This document shows, piece after piece, positions 33,357 to 43,723 of a DNA stretch of 64,000 bases (positions are counted from its first letter, which is position 1; every line of letters starts with the position of its first letter). The notes under the pieces are model-generated. The model saw nothing but the letters and a program-made list of their open reading frames with translations, made no database searches and was not told the DNA's origin. The stretch covers positions 1 through 64,000 of the forward strand of contig LGRX02035263.1 in NCBI GenBank assembly GCA_001247695.2. Reading direction: 5' to 3'. The DNA comes from Cymbomonas tetramitiformis (Eukaryota; Chlorophyta; Pyramimonadophyceae; Pyramimonadales; Pyramimonadaceae). A program made the position numbers and the translations under genes.

Positions 33357-34179
33357 ATGGGTACTTCTACGAGATCGCACACTGCGGCCGCACGCCGCTC
33401 CCTAGTTACCATTTTCGACGATGCCGCAGCCAGGAATGCGACTACGCCAGCCACTCCTACGGTTGCAGCTGCGCCGGCTGCCCAATCGGCAGGAGCACTG
33501 TTCCTCGACGCGGTCAGACGTCTGGCGAAGGAATCCTTCGACGAGCGAGCCGCCAAGCTCGTCATCAAGAAGGTGTACGACGACAAACATGGGCGTTTTC
33601 ACGGTACGGAGTCGAACGTCGGCTCCGTCTTCGCCCGTCTGGTCCTGGCGCTACGGGACATTTTCGTCACTGAGGAGGACGCGTTTTCTTCCCTGTTCGA
33701 CCTGGAGGATGCTACCCTGCCCGTCCGCACCGAGGCGAACAAGCTGCTATTTTCGACACTGGAATTCATCATCGCTCCGGTGTCGCCCGCGGCAGACTGG
33801 ATGGAGTCTTCGGCGGAGGCACACCCGTTTGATGGGAAACGGGTGTTGCTGGAGATCGCCAGAATGCTTCTGGATTCAGGCGGGCCCTTTCAGGGCACCG
33901 CAGACCTTCTGGCCATCAAGATCACCCAGTTCGACCCGTCGCGGACTATCGCCGCCTTCAACGCCGCTCTCCGGTCCGCTCGACGGAAGAGCACCCCCGA
34001 CGACATGGAGGTCAAGTCCCTGTTCATCAAGTCCCTCGACCCGGTTTTCTATGCCCCGGTTGTCAACCGCCTTTTGCTGCACGACCAACGCGCGGCGGAG
34101 TCCCTTGCCACCATTCAGCAATGGACCCGTGAGTGCTACGCACAACACGGGACGGACTCGCGCGTCCCGCCTGCTGCGC
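33357..34179 (+). pseudogene. truncated gag of LTR element A
   Basis: ATG at 33357 opens a frame of about 274 codons nearly identical to the gag of element B (FDDAAARNATTPATPTVAAA, FLDAVRRLAKESFDE, LLEIARMLLDSGGPFQGTAD). It reads glutamine where element B has a stop at 37012. Similarity ends abruptly at about 34179, after PPAAR. The frame then runs 173 bp into unrelated DNA and stops at 34352. The zinc-knuckle region is therefore missing. It is the capsid half of a Gag protein, probably Copia-type by analogy. Confidence 0.65.
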
Positions 34180-34981
34180 GCAACGAAGTCAAGGTCGAAA
34201 AGAGGATCGCATTGAAGATGGAGTTGACCTCCTTCGTCGCGTCTGCCAAATCAAAAAGAGCGGCATTGGCGGAGTCCTTCTGCTCGAATGCGCGCTGTAA
34301 AGACTTCACAATGGATGTCCAGAGCGTGTTACGGCGTATTTCGTCCCCATGAAAAGTGTCATCCTTCGAACCCAAGGCGTCACGAGAAATTCTCTTGATA
34401 ATGTCCACGTCCCAAGTGGAATTTTGGACGGCCGTGGCGCGAGCCCGGCCCGGAGCCGTGAGGGCAACTCCCGGAGAATTTGGCGTCGGCCTGTAACGAG
34501 ACCCGACGTCGCGTGAAAAAATGTGTCTAGTCTAATTCGGTTGTGAGCCCCCAAGGGAGGCGTGACGTGGGAATTTACACTCATAATGAAAATCCAGTAG
34601 GCGGGAGCGTTGGGGTAGAGGGCCGATGTCGAAAGAATACGTCAAAGCGATGGTTGAGAGCCGTGAGAAGCAGTGCCGGAACGGATAAATAAAGAAGCCG
34701 TAACTGTGAAATTGAAAGATCGAAACGCGGCGGCCAAGGAGTCTCACGACAAAAAATTGATCAGGTTCCAGTCGAGTGAAATCCAGCGCGGACAATCCAA
34801 AATAATCCCAGATAGGCGCACGCTGCAGCGAGCCCAAATTAATCCGCCCGTAAACTAGCTCTCAAGCAACCGCAACCGCGAAAATCACGATATCAAATTG
34901 GTCCCCCACGCCCCACCAAGCGGAGCGGCTTAGCCACTCATGAAATCAAAAGTAGTGGAAGGTGCCTGGCGCACCATAACC
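34180..34981. other. unassigned internal segment of element C
   Basis: It begins where element A breaks off and ends at the split 3' LTR. No frame resembles reverse transcriptase or integrase. It may be internal sequence of element C or a further remnant. Confidence 0.4.
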
Positions 34982-35093
34982 TGTCAGATATATAGTGCTG
35001 ACTATATATTGTGGTGGTAGAACACAGAATGCTTTCACTTAAGATAACATAAGAAGTCCCTTATATTGAGTGAAGCTCGGCTTAAGCCGGAAA
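34982..35093 (+). repeat. 3' LTR of element C, first part
   Basis: 112 bp matching 32233-32344. The LTR resumes at 35631-35691 and finishes at 39839-39864. Confidence 0.75.
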
Positions 35094-35630
35094 GGTTTCT
35101 TGCACCTCTTTATCTCTTCGGGAGATCATCACCCACTCGGTTATTTCCATGTTGGAGAAATGTATATGATTCTTTGTAGAATTTGCATTATCATATTTGT
35201 ATGGAATCCATATGCACATATAGCGATTTCATACATCCCCGACGCGGTTCACATTCGGAACATTCGGAGAACGTCCCGATACCTTTAGACTACCTCTAAT
35301 GCTCACCCAAGTGCCCGAAATCTCAAAGTTGAAAAAATAGTCAATTTGGAAATTAACGTTCTCAATGAGAATAACAAAAACGAATCGGTTTTCATAAATT
35401 ATTGTCTACTTCACATTTAACGCGCATACGAAAGATTCGGAGAGACGTTTCCACCTCGGGTGGGCACCCAACTGCCCGAAATCTCAGAGTTGAAAAAATA
35501 GTCAATTTGGAATATGATATTGTCATACGAAATATGAAAAAAACAGTCATCATATATTCTTAAACCCTCTTTAAAAAAGTTATGCGCCTCTACATACTTA
35601 AGCTTATCAACTAATTTTGCAACCCATCAA
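35094..35630. mobile_element. 537-bp insertion in the 3' LTR of element C
   Basis: The intact LTR copy shows the uninterrupted site at 32344/32345 (CCGGAAA joined to CCCTAAAC). The insert begins GGTTTCTTGC and ends GCAACCCATCAA. It contains two ~40-bp direct repeats at 35311 and 35472 (core AAATCTCARAGTTG, then AAAAAATAGTCAATTTGGAA). No clear terminal inverted repeat or target duplication was found, so its class is unknown. It is not an intron, because it lacks an AG end. Confidence 0.55.
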
Positions 35631-35691
35631 CCCTAAACCTGTGACACCCGTACTTTACGGAGTACTAGTACAGACAAAGGACTGTGACACA

Positions 35692-35859
35692 TGCTGGAAG
35701 TGACGCCCCGACTGTCATTCCTATAGTTAGGGTGTATGACTCTCACCGGTCCCGGAACCCTAGACCCCGAACATATAACGGGAAGACTGAGTATTCTCCC
35801 GATCATCTATTCTGATTATCTGTCTCACCGAATATACAGTCCAGCTGATATAGTCAGCA
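35692..35859 (+). repeat. 5' LTR of element B
   Basis: 168 bp, TGCTGGAAGTGACGCC to GATATAGTCAGCA, followed by TTTGATCCCACGCAC, a candidate tRNA primer-binding site. Confidence 0.8.
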
Positions 35860-36252
35860 GGTTTGATCCCACGCACTCTTAATTTTACACTGCGACGTTA
35901 GCCATGAGTGGCTAAACACCGACGCTTGAGATGGGGTGAGGGACCGCGTTAGAGAGGTTTTCGGTATGGGCGGTATGGCTCAGTTACGGACGCGCGGTTG
36001 ATTGGACATGATTGGGGTGCGCGTTATGGCAGCTTGATTTTCCGTGCAGTATCGCTGGGCTGGATTTTGTTGTTTATGGTCACTAGTACACCGTCCGACA
36101 TTGATCACATCCTTTCGTCCGACACGACCGCGTATGATTTGCTGTTTCCCCGGATTATCCTCGACGACCCGCCGCAGCTCGCAAGCCGTCGCCCACACCG
36201 TTAGCCTCACCTCGCATTATTCCCCTCACCCTATCTCTGTAGTCATTTCATC

Positions 36253-38569
36253 ATGGGCACTCCTACGAGATCGCACACTGCGGCCGCACGCCGCTCCCTA
36301 GTTACCAGTTTCGACGATGCCGCAGCCAGGCATGCGACTACGCCAGCCACTCCTACGGTTGCGGCTGCGCCGGCTGCCCAATCGGCAGGAGCACTGTTCC
36401 TCGACGCGGTCAGACGTCTGGCGAAGGAATCCTTCGACGAGCGAGCCGCCAAGCTCGTCATCAAGAAGGTGTACGACGACAAACATGGGCGTGTTAACGG
36501 TACGGAGTCGAACGTCGGCTCCGTTTTCGCCCGTCTGGTGCTGGCGTTACGGGACATTTTCGTCACTGAGGAGGACGCGTTTTCTTCCCTGTTCGACCTG
36601 GAGGATGCCACGCTGCCCGTCCGCACCGAGGCGAACAAGCTGCTATTTTCGACACTGGAATTCATCATCGCTCCGGTGTCGCCCGCGGCAGACTGGATGG
36701 AGTCTTCGGCGGAGGCACACCCGTTTGATGGGAAACGGGTGTTGCTGGAGATCGCCAGGATGCTTCTGGATTCCGGCGGACCCTTTCAGGGCACCGCAGA
36801 CCTTCTGGCCATCAAGATCACCCAGTTCGACCCGTCGCGGACTATCGCCGCCTTCAACGCCGCTCTCCGGTCCGCTCGACGGAAGAGCACCCCCGACGAC
36901 ATGGAGGTCAAGTCCCTGTTCATCAAGTCCCTCGACCCGGTTTTCTATGCCCCGGTTGTCAACCGCCTTTTGCTGCACGACCAACGCGCGGCGGAGTCAC
37001 TTGCCACCATCTAGCAATGGACCCGTGAGTGTTACGCGCAAAACGGGACGGACTCGCACGTCCCGCCTGCTGCGCGCACGTTCTCCGCCCTCACCCTGAC
37101 TGGACAGAGCGACGACGAGGACTTCAAGACCATCTTCAGCGAGCTCCGCGACCAGCTCTTCGACATGAAGAAAGAGATCAAGGCCCTTCACAACCGTATC
37201 GACGACACGAAGGGCTTCACGACCCGCAACGACAAGAAGAACGCCATCGGACGAGGTGGACATGGTGACGGAGTCCGCTTCGCAGCGAAGCCCCTTCCCG
37301 AGCACGGCAACTTCCCGCAGACCTTCCGTGGGAAGCCTTCGGGGAAGGTGGCTTTCCACAAACCCACCGGTACGTTCGGTTCTTTGTGCGGGAGCCCGAC
37401 ATGCTCCGCTACGGCGGATAAACATTGGCATCGGGACTGCCCGAACGGCGGGCCACGCGGACATGTTGGCGCACACGGCTTCAGCGTTGCGGACAGCGAG
37501 AACGACGTCTTCGCCGCGCTGTTCCAGAACGCCATGGACAACAACGACGCCGCTCGCTTCGACGCCGTCTGCTACATTGCAGACGGCAAACCGGAGCTCT
37601 ACGACACCGTCTCCGCCTTCTCCTTCGCTGTCGCCGAGGAGCGGGTGCCCGACACCATCGACGAGTATCTGGAGTGCCGCCAGCCCGCTGACACCCGCTT
37701 CGGGGTTTGCGCGGTTGGTGGTGCTGTGAACGTCAACAACTTCAAGGTCCATGACGAGGTCCATGCCGACGCTCTGGTCGCACCCAGGGTAGATATCTTC
37801 CGCGGAGGTGACTCGGCCCGCATTGGGAATTTACTTCGGCCACATTTCGGCCCGACTCGGCCCGAACCCAAAATTGCCCGCCGCAGGCGCAAAATTTTAA
37901 TTTTAAGTATGACAATTTGTCAAAAATCGATAAAATTTTGGAAATTTATCGATTTTCCCCTCCATGCGACTCGGCCCATCCGCAACTTTTCCTTCGGCCC
38001 GCCTTCGGCCCGGGCCTCCGTGACACGGCCCCGGGCCGGCCAATCCCAGGAAGATATCTTCCCTGGTCGCACCACCGCCGCCAGCACCGTCCTCCGCTCC
38101 GCAGTCGGTGGTGTCCGACGAGGAGGTGTACCCCGTCAGCGCGTTGCACGCGCACGAGCCGCACATGTCCTTCATGGACAAGTTCGCGGTCAACTTGGAC
38201 CTCACGGGACCGGAGCCGACCCTTGCGATGCACAGCATGGGGACCGTTGCGCCCGTGGACTCGGTATCAGTGGCAGCAGACGACTCCGAGGATGACGACG
38301 AGTGTCTTCCGTCACCGCGGCGGGCCTTGGGATGCGGCAGGCCACCGATGGGTTTTGGGTTCTCCGCCCTCACATCTCTCGCAGTATGCTTGCTGTTCGT
38401 TAATTGTGCGACTGCCATGCCTTCCCGAGGTCACTCCGCACAAGCGTCATCAGCAACACAACACACCGGCGACGGGGTCGGTGGTGCTGGTGTGCTGACG
38501 CCCACAGCCGTCCCGCCGGCGCTCTATTGGCGCCCGGAGGGATGGTACCCCAACGATCACGGTGGTTAA
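36253..38569 (+). pseudogene. gag of element B, with nonsense codon and MITE insertion
   Basis: ATG at 36253. Capsid-like residues run to an in-frame TAG at 37012, where element A has CAG. The same frame continues (WTRECYAQNG, a coiled-coil FSELRDQLFDMKKEIKALHN) into a zinc-knuckle-like CGSPTCSATADKHWHRDC at about 37387-37440. A 278-bp MITE (37785-38062) interrupts it. Skipping the MITE and one 11-bp duplication keeps the frame open (ALVAPPPPAPSSAPQSVVSD) to the stop at 38569. The tail has an acidic segment (DDSEDDDE) and a hydrophobic stretch (FSALTSLAVCLLFVNCA). Confidence 0.7.
37785..38062 (+). mobile_element. Mutator-like MITE, copy 1
   Basis: 278 bp flanked by an 11-bp direct duplication, CTGGTCGCACC (37774-37784 and 38063-38073). 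Both ends carry GATATCTTCC in inverted orientation. The interior is GC-rich with repeated CGGCCC and a hairpin core built on AAATCGATAAA/TTTATCGATTT. The same element is found in reverse orientation at 60010-60286. Duplication length and structure fit non-autonomous MULEs. Confidence 0.75.
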
Positions 38570-39156
38570 CTCGGCACCCTTTGGACGTGGTCCCCGGGTC
38601 CCTCGCAGCCGCCCGTAGCGGCTCCGATTGTTACCGTGCCGCCCTCGCCGGGTGGTGCTCCGCCATCGCCGGTCTACGTGCCACCCGCCTGGGGGGGCGA
38701 GTTGGACCGGGGATGAACCTTCTTCTTCAATCCAGCACCGGGCCCGACTGGTTGCACCCGGTGCAACTGACTACGGCGACATCGGCGCATTCTCGACTTT
38801 CTCAATTTGCTCTACGCATGATTTACCAGACAGTGGTACCAGCTCTCCTGGGCGCTGTAGCAGAGGCACCGGCTCTCCCGGGCACTCTCGACGTGGCTAG
38901 AGCTGACGAGATTGAGTAAGCCTGCCTCTGCCTCCAGATTGTGATGCTGTTGGTTCAGGTTGCCCCAAGATGGGCTTGATTTAGGATTTTAACTGTATCT
39001 GTATTCTGCAGTATGCCTCACTGACTGCTAGTTTCAGGAGTTACCCTGCCAGAAAGGACAGGTTCTCCTGTAGGATGCTTATTTCCACCGAAGCTGAGTA
39101 GGTGTTTGTTTCAGTTCCGTGACCACCTAGTTTGCCAGTCACCACCCTAGGTGGTG

Positions 39157-39838
39157 TGCTGGAAGTGACGCCCCGACTGTCATTTCTATAGTTAGGGTGT
39201 ATGACTGTCACCGGTCCCGGAACCCTAGACCCCGAACATATAACGGAAAGGCTGAGTGGTAAACACTTTCACGGTATTAAGCCAGATTCCACCGTTAAGA
39301 AGTCGCCTTTGACGTTTTGGGGGTCACGATTTTAAAAGTGATTATTTGCATTGGACTAAAAAAATAAGGGGAAGAGGTCCGAAATAAGGAAGGCCGTCGC
39401 TGACTGGCATGCTTTCGGCAATCTTAAGATAAGGAATTGACGTTGGCATAGCTTGACGCGGTGCACATGGCTTTAGGCTAATTATTGCACATGGCATTAC
39501 AGTAGGCAATTATTGGTGTTATCCGTCATGTCCGTGTGAAGCTCTCTAAGCTGTTGCCTACTCGCTGGGTCCATTTTATCACTTCGAAAAATCAGCACAC
39601 CGTTTTCTCGAAAATTTCAGTTTGTAAGGCTGGGGAAGATAACGAATGGCGCTGGCTGGCTCATGAATCGCGTTTCTTCTAATGAACGAATTCATTAGCA
39701 CCAGGTGGGGGTCACGATTTTAGTGATTTAGTGGAATGATCTCTGTTTCATTAAATATGAGTGTTTACTGTATTCTCCCGATCATCTATTCTGATTATCT
39801 GTCTCACCGAATATACAGTCCAGTTGATATATTCAGCA
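39157..39838 (+). repeat. 3' LTR of element B, split by a MITE
   Basis: LTR sequence at 39157-39257 and 39771-39838, ending GATATATTCAGCA. The break between GCTGAGT and TATTCTCCCG matches an uninterrupted stretch in the 5' LTR. Confidence 0.8.
39258..39770. mobile_element. Tc1/mariner-like MITE in the LTR of element B
   Basis: About 513 bp. The right end read inward is CAGTAAACACTC and the left end is GGTAAACACTTT, so the termini are inverted. A TA lies next to the right end, consistent with a TA target. A subterminal GGGGGTCACGATTTTA occurs near both ends (about 39319 and 39706). There is no coding capacity. Confidence 0.6.
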
Positions 39839-39869
39839 ACACACACGGGGTGTCACATCCAACAGATAT

Positions 39870-41321
39870 GCAACCATAATATGAGCGGTGCGCAGGGAAG
39901 TTCCGGACCTTTTGAGGCATGCCATCGGCGATATATTCCAAGATCGCCGGTGCGTGAGACCTTGGAATGGGTCGAGGGATGTCTCAAGATGTTGGGCATA
40001 TGCCACGGGCCGCAAGTGCGGGGCATATCGCTTGTCGCCGGCGATATGCCACCATACGATGAGCGGTGGCCCGCGGAGAAGTTCGTTCCGGCGCTTCTGG
40101 GGCATGTCCACGATGATCGTTTCGCGAGATCGCCGGTGAGTATTTCGAGATCATCGCCGGTGACGCGCGGAGATAGACCTTACAACGAATGTGTCTACGA
40201 GATGATGGAGATATGCTATGGGCCGCACCGATACGTGCCGCAAGTGGGAGTAATGTACTCAAAGGTGATGATTATGCGGCAAAGCTTGTCAAAATACCGA
40301 GGTGAATTCGCCTTTTAGGTGTTAATAAGGGTGGGCCGCTTCGAGTTCAAGGCATCCGTTTCTGGTACATTTTGGTATCATTTTTAGGGTTTAGTGACAT
40401 GTTAGAATTCTATCGAAACATGTTTGAAATGTATTTCATGTGCGAGGCTGGGTACAGTAACGAGTAAGTAAAGACTTTCATCCGGATCGTGGTCGCTACA
40501 ATTTTCTTTTTCAAAAAACGATGAATGTGAAACCCATACGGTATGTCGAATACACCCACTCTCGACTCTGACTCTCGCATGATTATGATTAATGAAACTA
40601 TTAATGATACCAAACCCTCGCCTGTAAACAGGGGGCATTTATACCCTCCCGTCTCCGACGGAGGGCCCATGCGGCGTTTAATGCGTGTACGTGTACGTCC
40701 GTCGTTGTCACACTTTCGTGATCAGGTAGGTGGTCGCCAGGTTTTACGACATGTGACGCAGTCCGCAAAGCTCCCAGAATGAAAGTTGGTGACAGTGTCA
40801 TGAGCGTTGGGAATTATACACAGGAGCTCGCAGAGCTCGAGCTCCCAGAGTGCAAGTTGGTGACAGTCTGAGACAGTGCAGTGTCACAGGACACGGATAG
40901 GAATTGCAAAAACGGTCACGTTTCTGCAAAAGCCGACACTGGCGCGTCAGACGGAAGTGAACGAGTCAGTCAACGATGAAAACAACGACACGATATGACA
41001 TGGAAACTAATGACGATGATGACGGAATAGCAGTGCGACGATGAGAGTGTGACATAAAATTCTCGCCCGAGAATTCCAAATTCTCGCCCGAGAATTTGGA
41101 ATTCTCCGCGGGCGAGAATTGAAATGATGATGACATGCCGCCAGTGGTTACTTTTATAGAAATCTGTCGTTTTGTACAGATTATGTCACTTTTTTGCCTG
41201 ACGTTTTGTATAGTGGAAGCCTAAAGGGTTACGAAACTTTCAGTCAACTGCTGTGATATCCCATTGGCACCTTTTTCTTTCTTTATTATATATCTTTTGT
41301 ATATTTTTACGCACTTACGCA
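39870..41321. other. intergenic; promoter side of the next gene
   Basis: It starts just after the GATAT duplication of element C. The open frame crossing 39761-40318 begins inside an LTR and is not thought real. Imperfect repeats of ATGAGCGGTG/GGGCATATGCCA lie at 39880-40110. No domain was found. Confidence 0.45.
41058..41120. repeat. triple hairpin of TTCTCGCCCGAGAA units
   Basis: Three copies of an inverted-repeat unit. The middle one is CCAAATTCTCG, loop CC, CGAGAATTTGG, an 11-bp perfect stem. It lies about 200 bp upstream of the ATG at 41322. Confidence 0.7.
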
Positions 41322-43308
41322 ATGGAAGACTTTACCCAAGACGTGGACGATTCTTTGGTACGCTTCGTTGTCTGAAATTGTGAGCGATCTTCGTTTGTTA
41401 TTTGCCTTTGTTCATTTTGTTGTTGTTTGCTTACTTCATCTTTGCAACGAAAGTTTGCGGACCTACGGTCGGAACCTTCGTTTGCAATTCATACCAGGCC
41501 TGCGGCTCTATGAGCGAGGCTTCATCATACTAACCTACAACCTTTGACTCATAGTCGAGGTTGCATTAGGTGTTAGGGTATGAGTTCAATTTTAAGCCTA
41601 ATGGGCGGAAGCGCTGCTGAATTTTTTCCGGTATTAAAGGGTTTCTTGTGCTTGGTGCTTGCAGCGTTTGCCTCGCAAGAGTGGACCAGTGGAACCACTT
41701 GAGCAAGCATATGAGGAGCGATGCCTTGCCGAGGTCCAAAAAGGTGCTATACCCGTTGTCATCCTATCAAGAGAGGAAAGCGAGAACTTCTACAAGGGTA
41801 CCTTGTATAAAATTCTTCGTAAGTACGTGATCCACTCGCAAGGGTGTAACTTCGTCGCGCTAGTCGCGACGTATGGGGACGTTGACTTGGGGAATGGGCC
41901 GAAGTGCTTGGGGTTGGTGGTACTTGGGCCATTCTTCTCCTTGCATTTACCCGAATTCCCCCACCCCAGCCCTTGGACAAGAGCGGAATACGCAAGTTTG
42001 AGAGACGATCGAATGAAGCTTATGGCTCTTACTTTGAGGGCCCAAGACCAAAACAAGCGATGGGAAAGCCCCTTCTTCAACCCTATCAAAGTGCATGCGT
42101 CCTCTTACGCGTATCGCGTTCAAATGATTATGGCTCTTCCTGACTCAAGCGATGCCAACAAAACCTGATGGGGTCCTTGAAAAAACAACGTTCTCAAGTG
42201 AGGTGAAACACCTCGTGGCCAATGGCCTAGTCAACGACAAAGACGAATCGCGTTTTTTTCGATTCTTGAAAGATCTTTTGGAACCACGACGCTACAACAA
42301 ATGCAACGCGCGTCCATTGCAAGTGTTTGGCCCGCAAGAGCTTGTCCCCACTCGCTTGTCGCATGAAGACTTCAACCTTCTTTTCTTTGGCGGAATGAGC
42401 GCTTCCCAAGCAAGTGGCTTTTTTCCGAGAGGCGTGGAACGAGCATGGACACGCCTTTGGCATTGGAGCCTTCCATTGTTGGCGTGGAGCCCGGCATCCT
42501 TCGCGTGGTTCATGAGTTGAGCCCGCCGGACATTTCCTTCCTTGTGCACTATCTCAAAAGCAAGGCTCATGCGTGTTCGGGTGGGCGTGCATCCACAAGC
42601 CCCATCTCAACTTGGTTTCGGGTTGGGGTGATTTCCAACCACATCTACACATATCGGCTCTCATCCCAAGGTGTCCAACCACCGGACTTGGTCACCGCCA
42701 AACTCTTCGCGTTGGTGGGCGAAGAGGTGAATCGGGCGATCACGTTGCCAATCCCCTTTAGAGTTGATGCGGTGCAAGCACACATGCTCCCCGCTTGTTA
42801 CAACCTTGGCAATGTACCCGTCCAATTTCCTTTCGTCGATGATACGTCCAAGGATTCCTTTTTCCTAGACACCGTTCGAGCTCTTTTATTTGTCTTTGAG
42901 TCTCCGCAAGAGACACCCGCCCCCGAGGAACCACACCCTCCCGCGGAAGCGGTTGTTCCGGCCGAGTTCGATGATCTTATGGCTCAAGCGGCCGCGGCGG
43001 TAGAGCCTTCTCAGGTTGCCTCTGAGCCCGCATCCGACTCCACCTTTCGCATCCCGCGGGTTTTCTCCGCGGTAGATACCGCTTTGGAAATGGAGGTCAA
43101 GTTTCAAGGTGCTCATAAGATTCTTGTTGGAAATGGTCGGTTGCTAGTTTTGACGGGTGACATTGCGGCTTCCCATATCCGCCTCCACAAAATGAAAAGC
43201 CACATGGGGTTCCGAGGTGTTTTTGTGTTTCACCAATTTGACATGAACACTCTTATCCGCACCAACAGGAACCTGAAAAGATATCCTATGGACCAACCCT
43301 CCGTGTGA
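41322..43308 (+). pseudogene. uncharacterised gene with two compensating frameshifts
   Basis: Exon 1 is 41322-41357 (MEDFTQDVDDSL). The intron is 41358-41664 (donor GTACGC, acceptor TTGCAG, phase 0). Exon 2 starts RLPRKSGPVEPLEQAYEERC. The frame shifts near 42160, in an AAAA run (SSDAN to KPDGVLEKTTF), and again near 42445, returning to the first frame (PLALEPSIVGVEPGILRVVH) until TGA at 43308, for about 545 aa. I recognise no family. Visible traits are a hydrophobic VILSREESENFY/NFVALVATYGD core, a Pro/Ala/Glu-rich linker at about 42900-43030, and a C-terminal block (KILVGNGRLLVLTGDIAASH). It lies directly upstream of the dioxygenase gene and is probably part of the same mobile unit. The shifts could be sequencing errors. 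Confidence 0.5.
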
Positions 43309-43723
43309 ACTAGCTTCTATCTTGTATTAAATAGCATTTTATCTTGTATTAGCTTTTTGCTTTAGCAATAACAACTAGCATTTTATTTTGTGTAAGCTTC
43401 TTGCTTTAGCATTATTACCTAGCATGTTATCTTGTATTATATACCTGCAGTGTTCTCTAAGACACCGAAGTCCGATCGAAGTTTGATCATAGTTAACATA
43501 TATCACTTGTTTAGAACTCATATATCTACACGCTATATATATCTAGATATAAATATTAATCTCGTGTGGTGCGGTGCGTGTGGGGAATTCTTACCACACA
43601 TATGTTTGTGTGTCGTGACGTGCGGTGCGTGCGGTGAATTGTTATCACACACACACACACACACATATATATATGTATCTAGATATATATATTAATCTCG
43701 TTTTCGTGCGGGCTTCCTTGCAG
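43309..43723. other. AT-rich spacer or intron with microsatellites
   Basis: It contains (CA)n, (TA)n and duplicated TAGCATTTTATCTTGTATTA-like segments. It ends in a good 3' splice site, TTCCTTGCAG, at 43723. The matching upstream exon was not found. Confidence 0.5.

Larger units (their letters stand above)
35692..39838 (+). mobile_element. non-autonomous gag-bearing LTR element (element B)
   Basis: LTRs at 35692-35859 and 39157-39838 (the latter with a MITE inside) differ at about 6 of 168 sites. The element sits in the 3' LTR of element C. Flanks GTGACACA and ACACACGGGG rebuild the sequence at 32387-32415, with a 3- or 5-bp duplication inside an AC-rich stretch. Only gag is encoded in the 3.3-kb interior and no reverse transcriptase or integrase frame is visible, as in terminal-repeat-with-GAG (TR-GAG) elements. 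Confidence 0.75.
32233..39864 (+). mobile_element. outer LTR element (element C) with nested insertions
   Basis: Two direct repeats start TGTCAGATATATAGTGCTGA and end CACATCCARCA. The first (32233-32426, 194 bp) is intact. The second starts at 34982 and ends at 39864 but is split by two insertions. A 5-bp target duplication, GATAT, flanks the whole (32228-32232 and 39865-39869). The internal part (32427-34981) holds a truncated gag-bearing LTR fragment and no polymerase. The order of events is element C first, then the 537-bp insert and element B in its 3' LTR. Confidence 0.75.

Noticed and set aside
35094..35630. Intron explanation for the extra 537 bp in the second LTR copy
   Set aside because: The segment has no AG 3' end and the flanking sequence is LTR, not coding.
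39761..40318. Plus-strand 185-aa open frame
   Set aside because: It starts inside a MITE and an LTR and runs into DNA without domain or splice support.
43620..43680. Possible regulatory (CA)n(TA)n tract
   Set aside because: Simple microsatellite within an intron or spacer; no basis for a regulatory claim.
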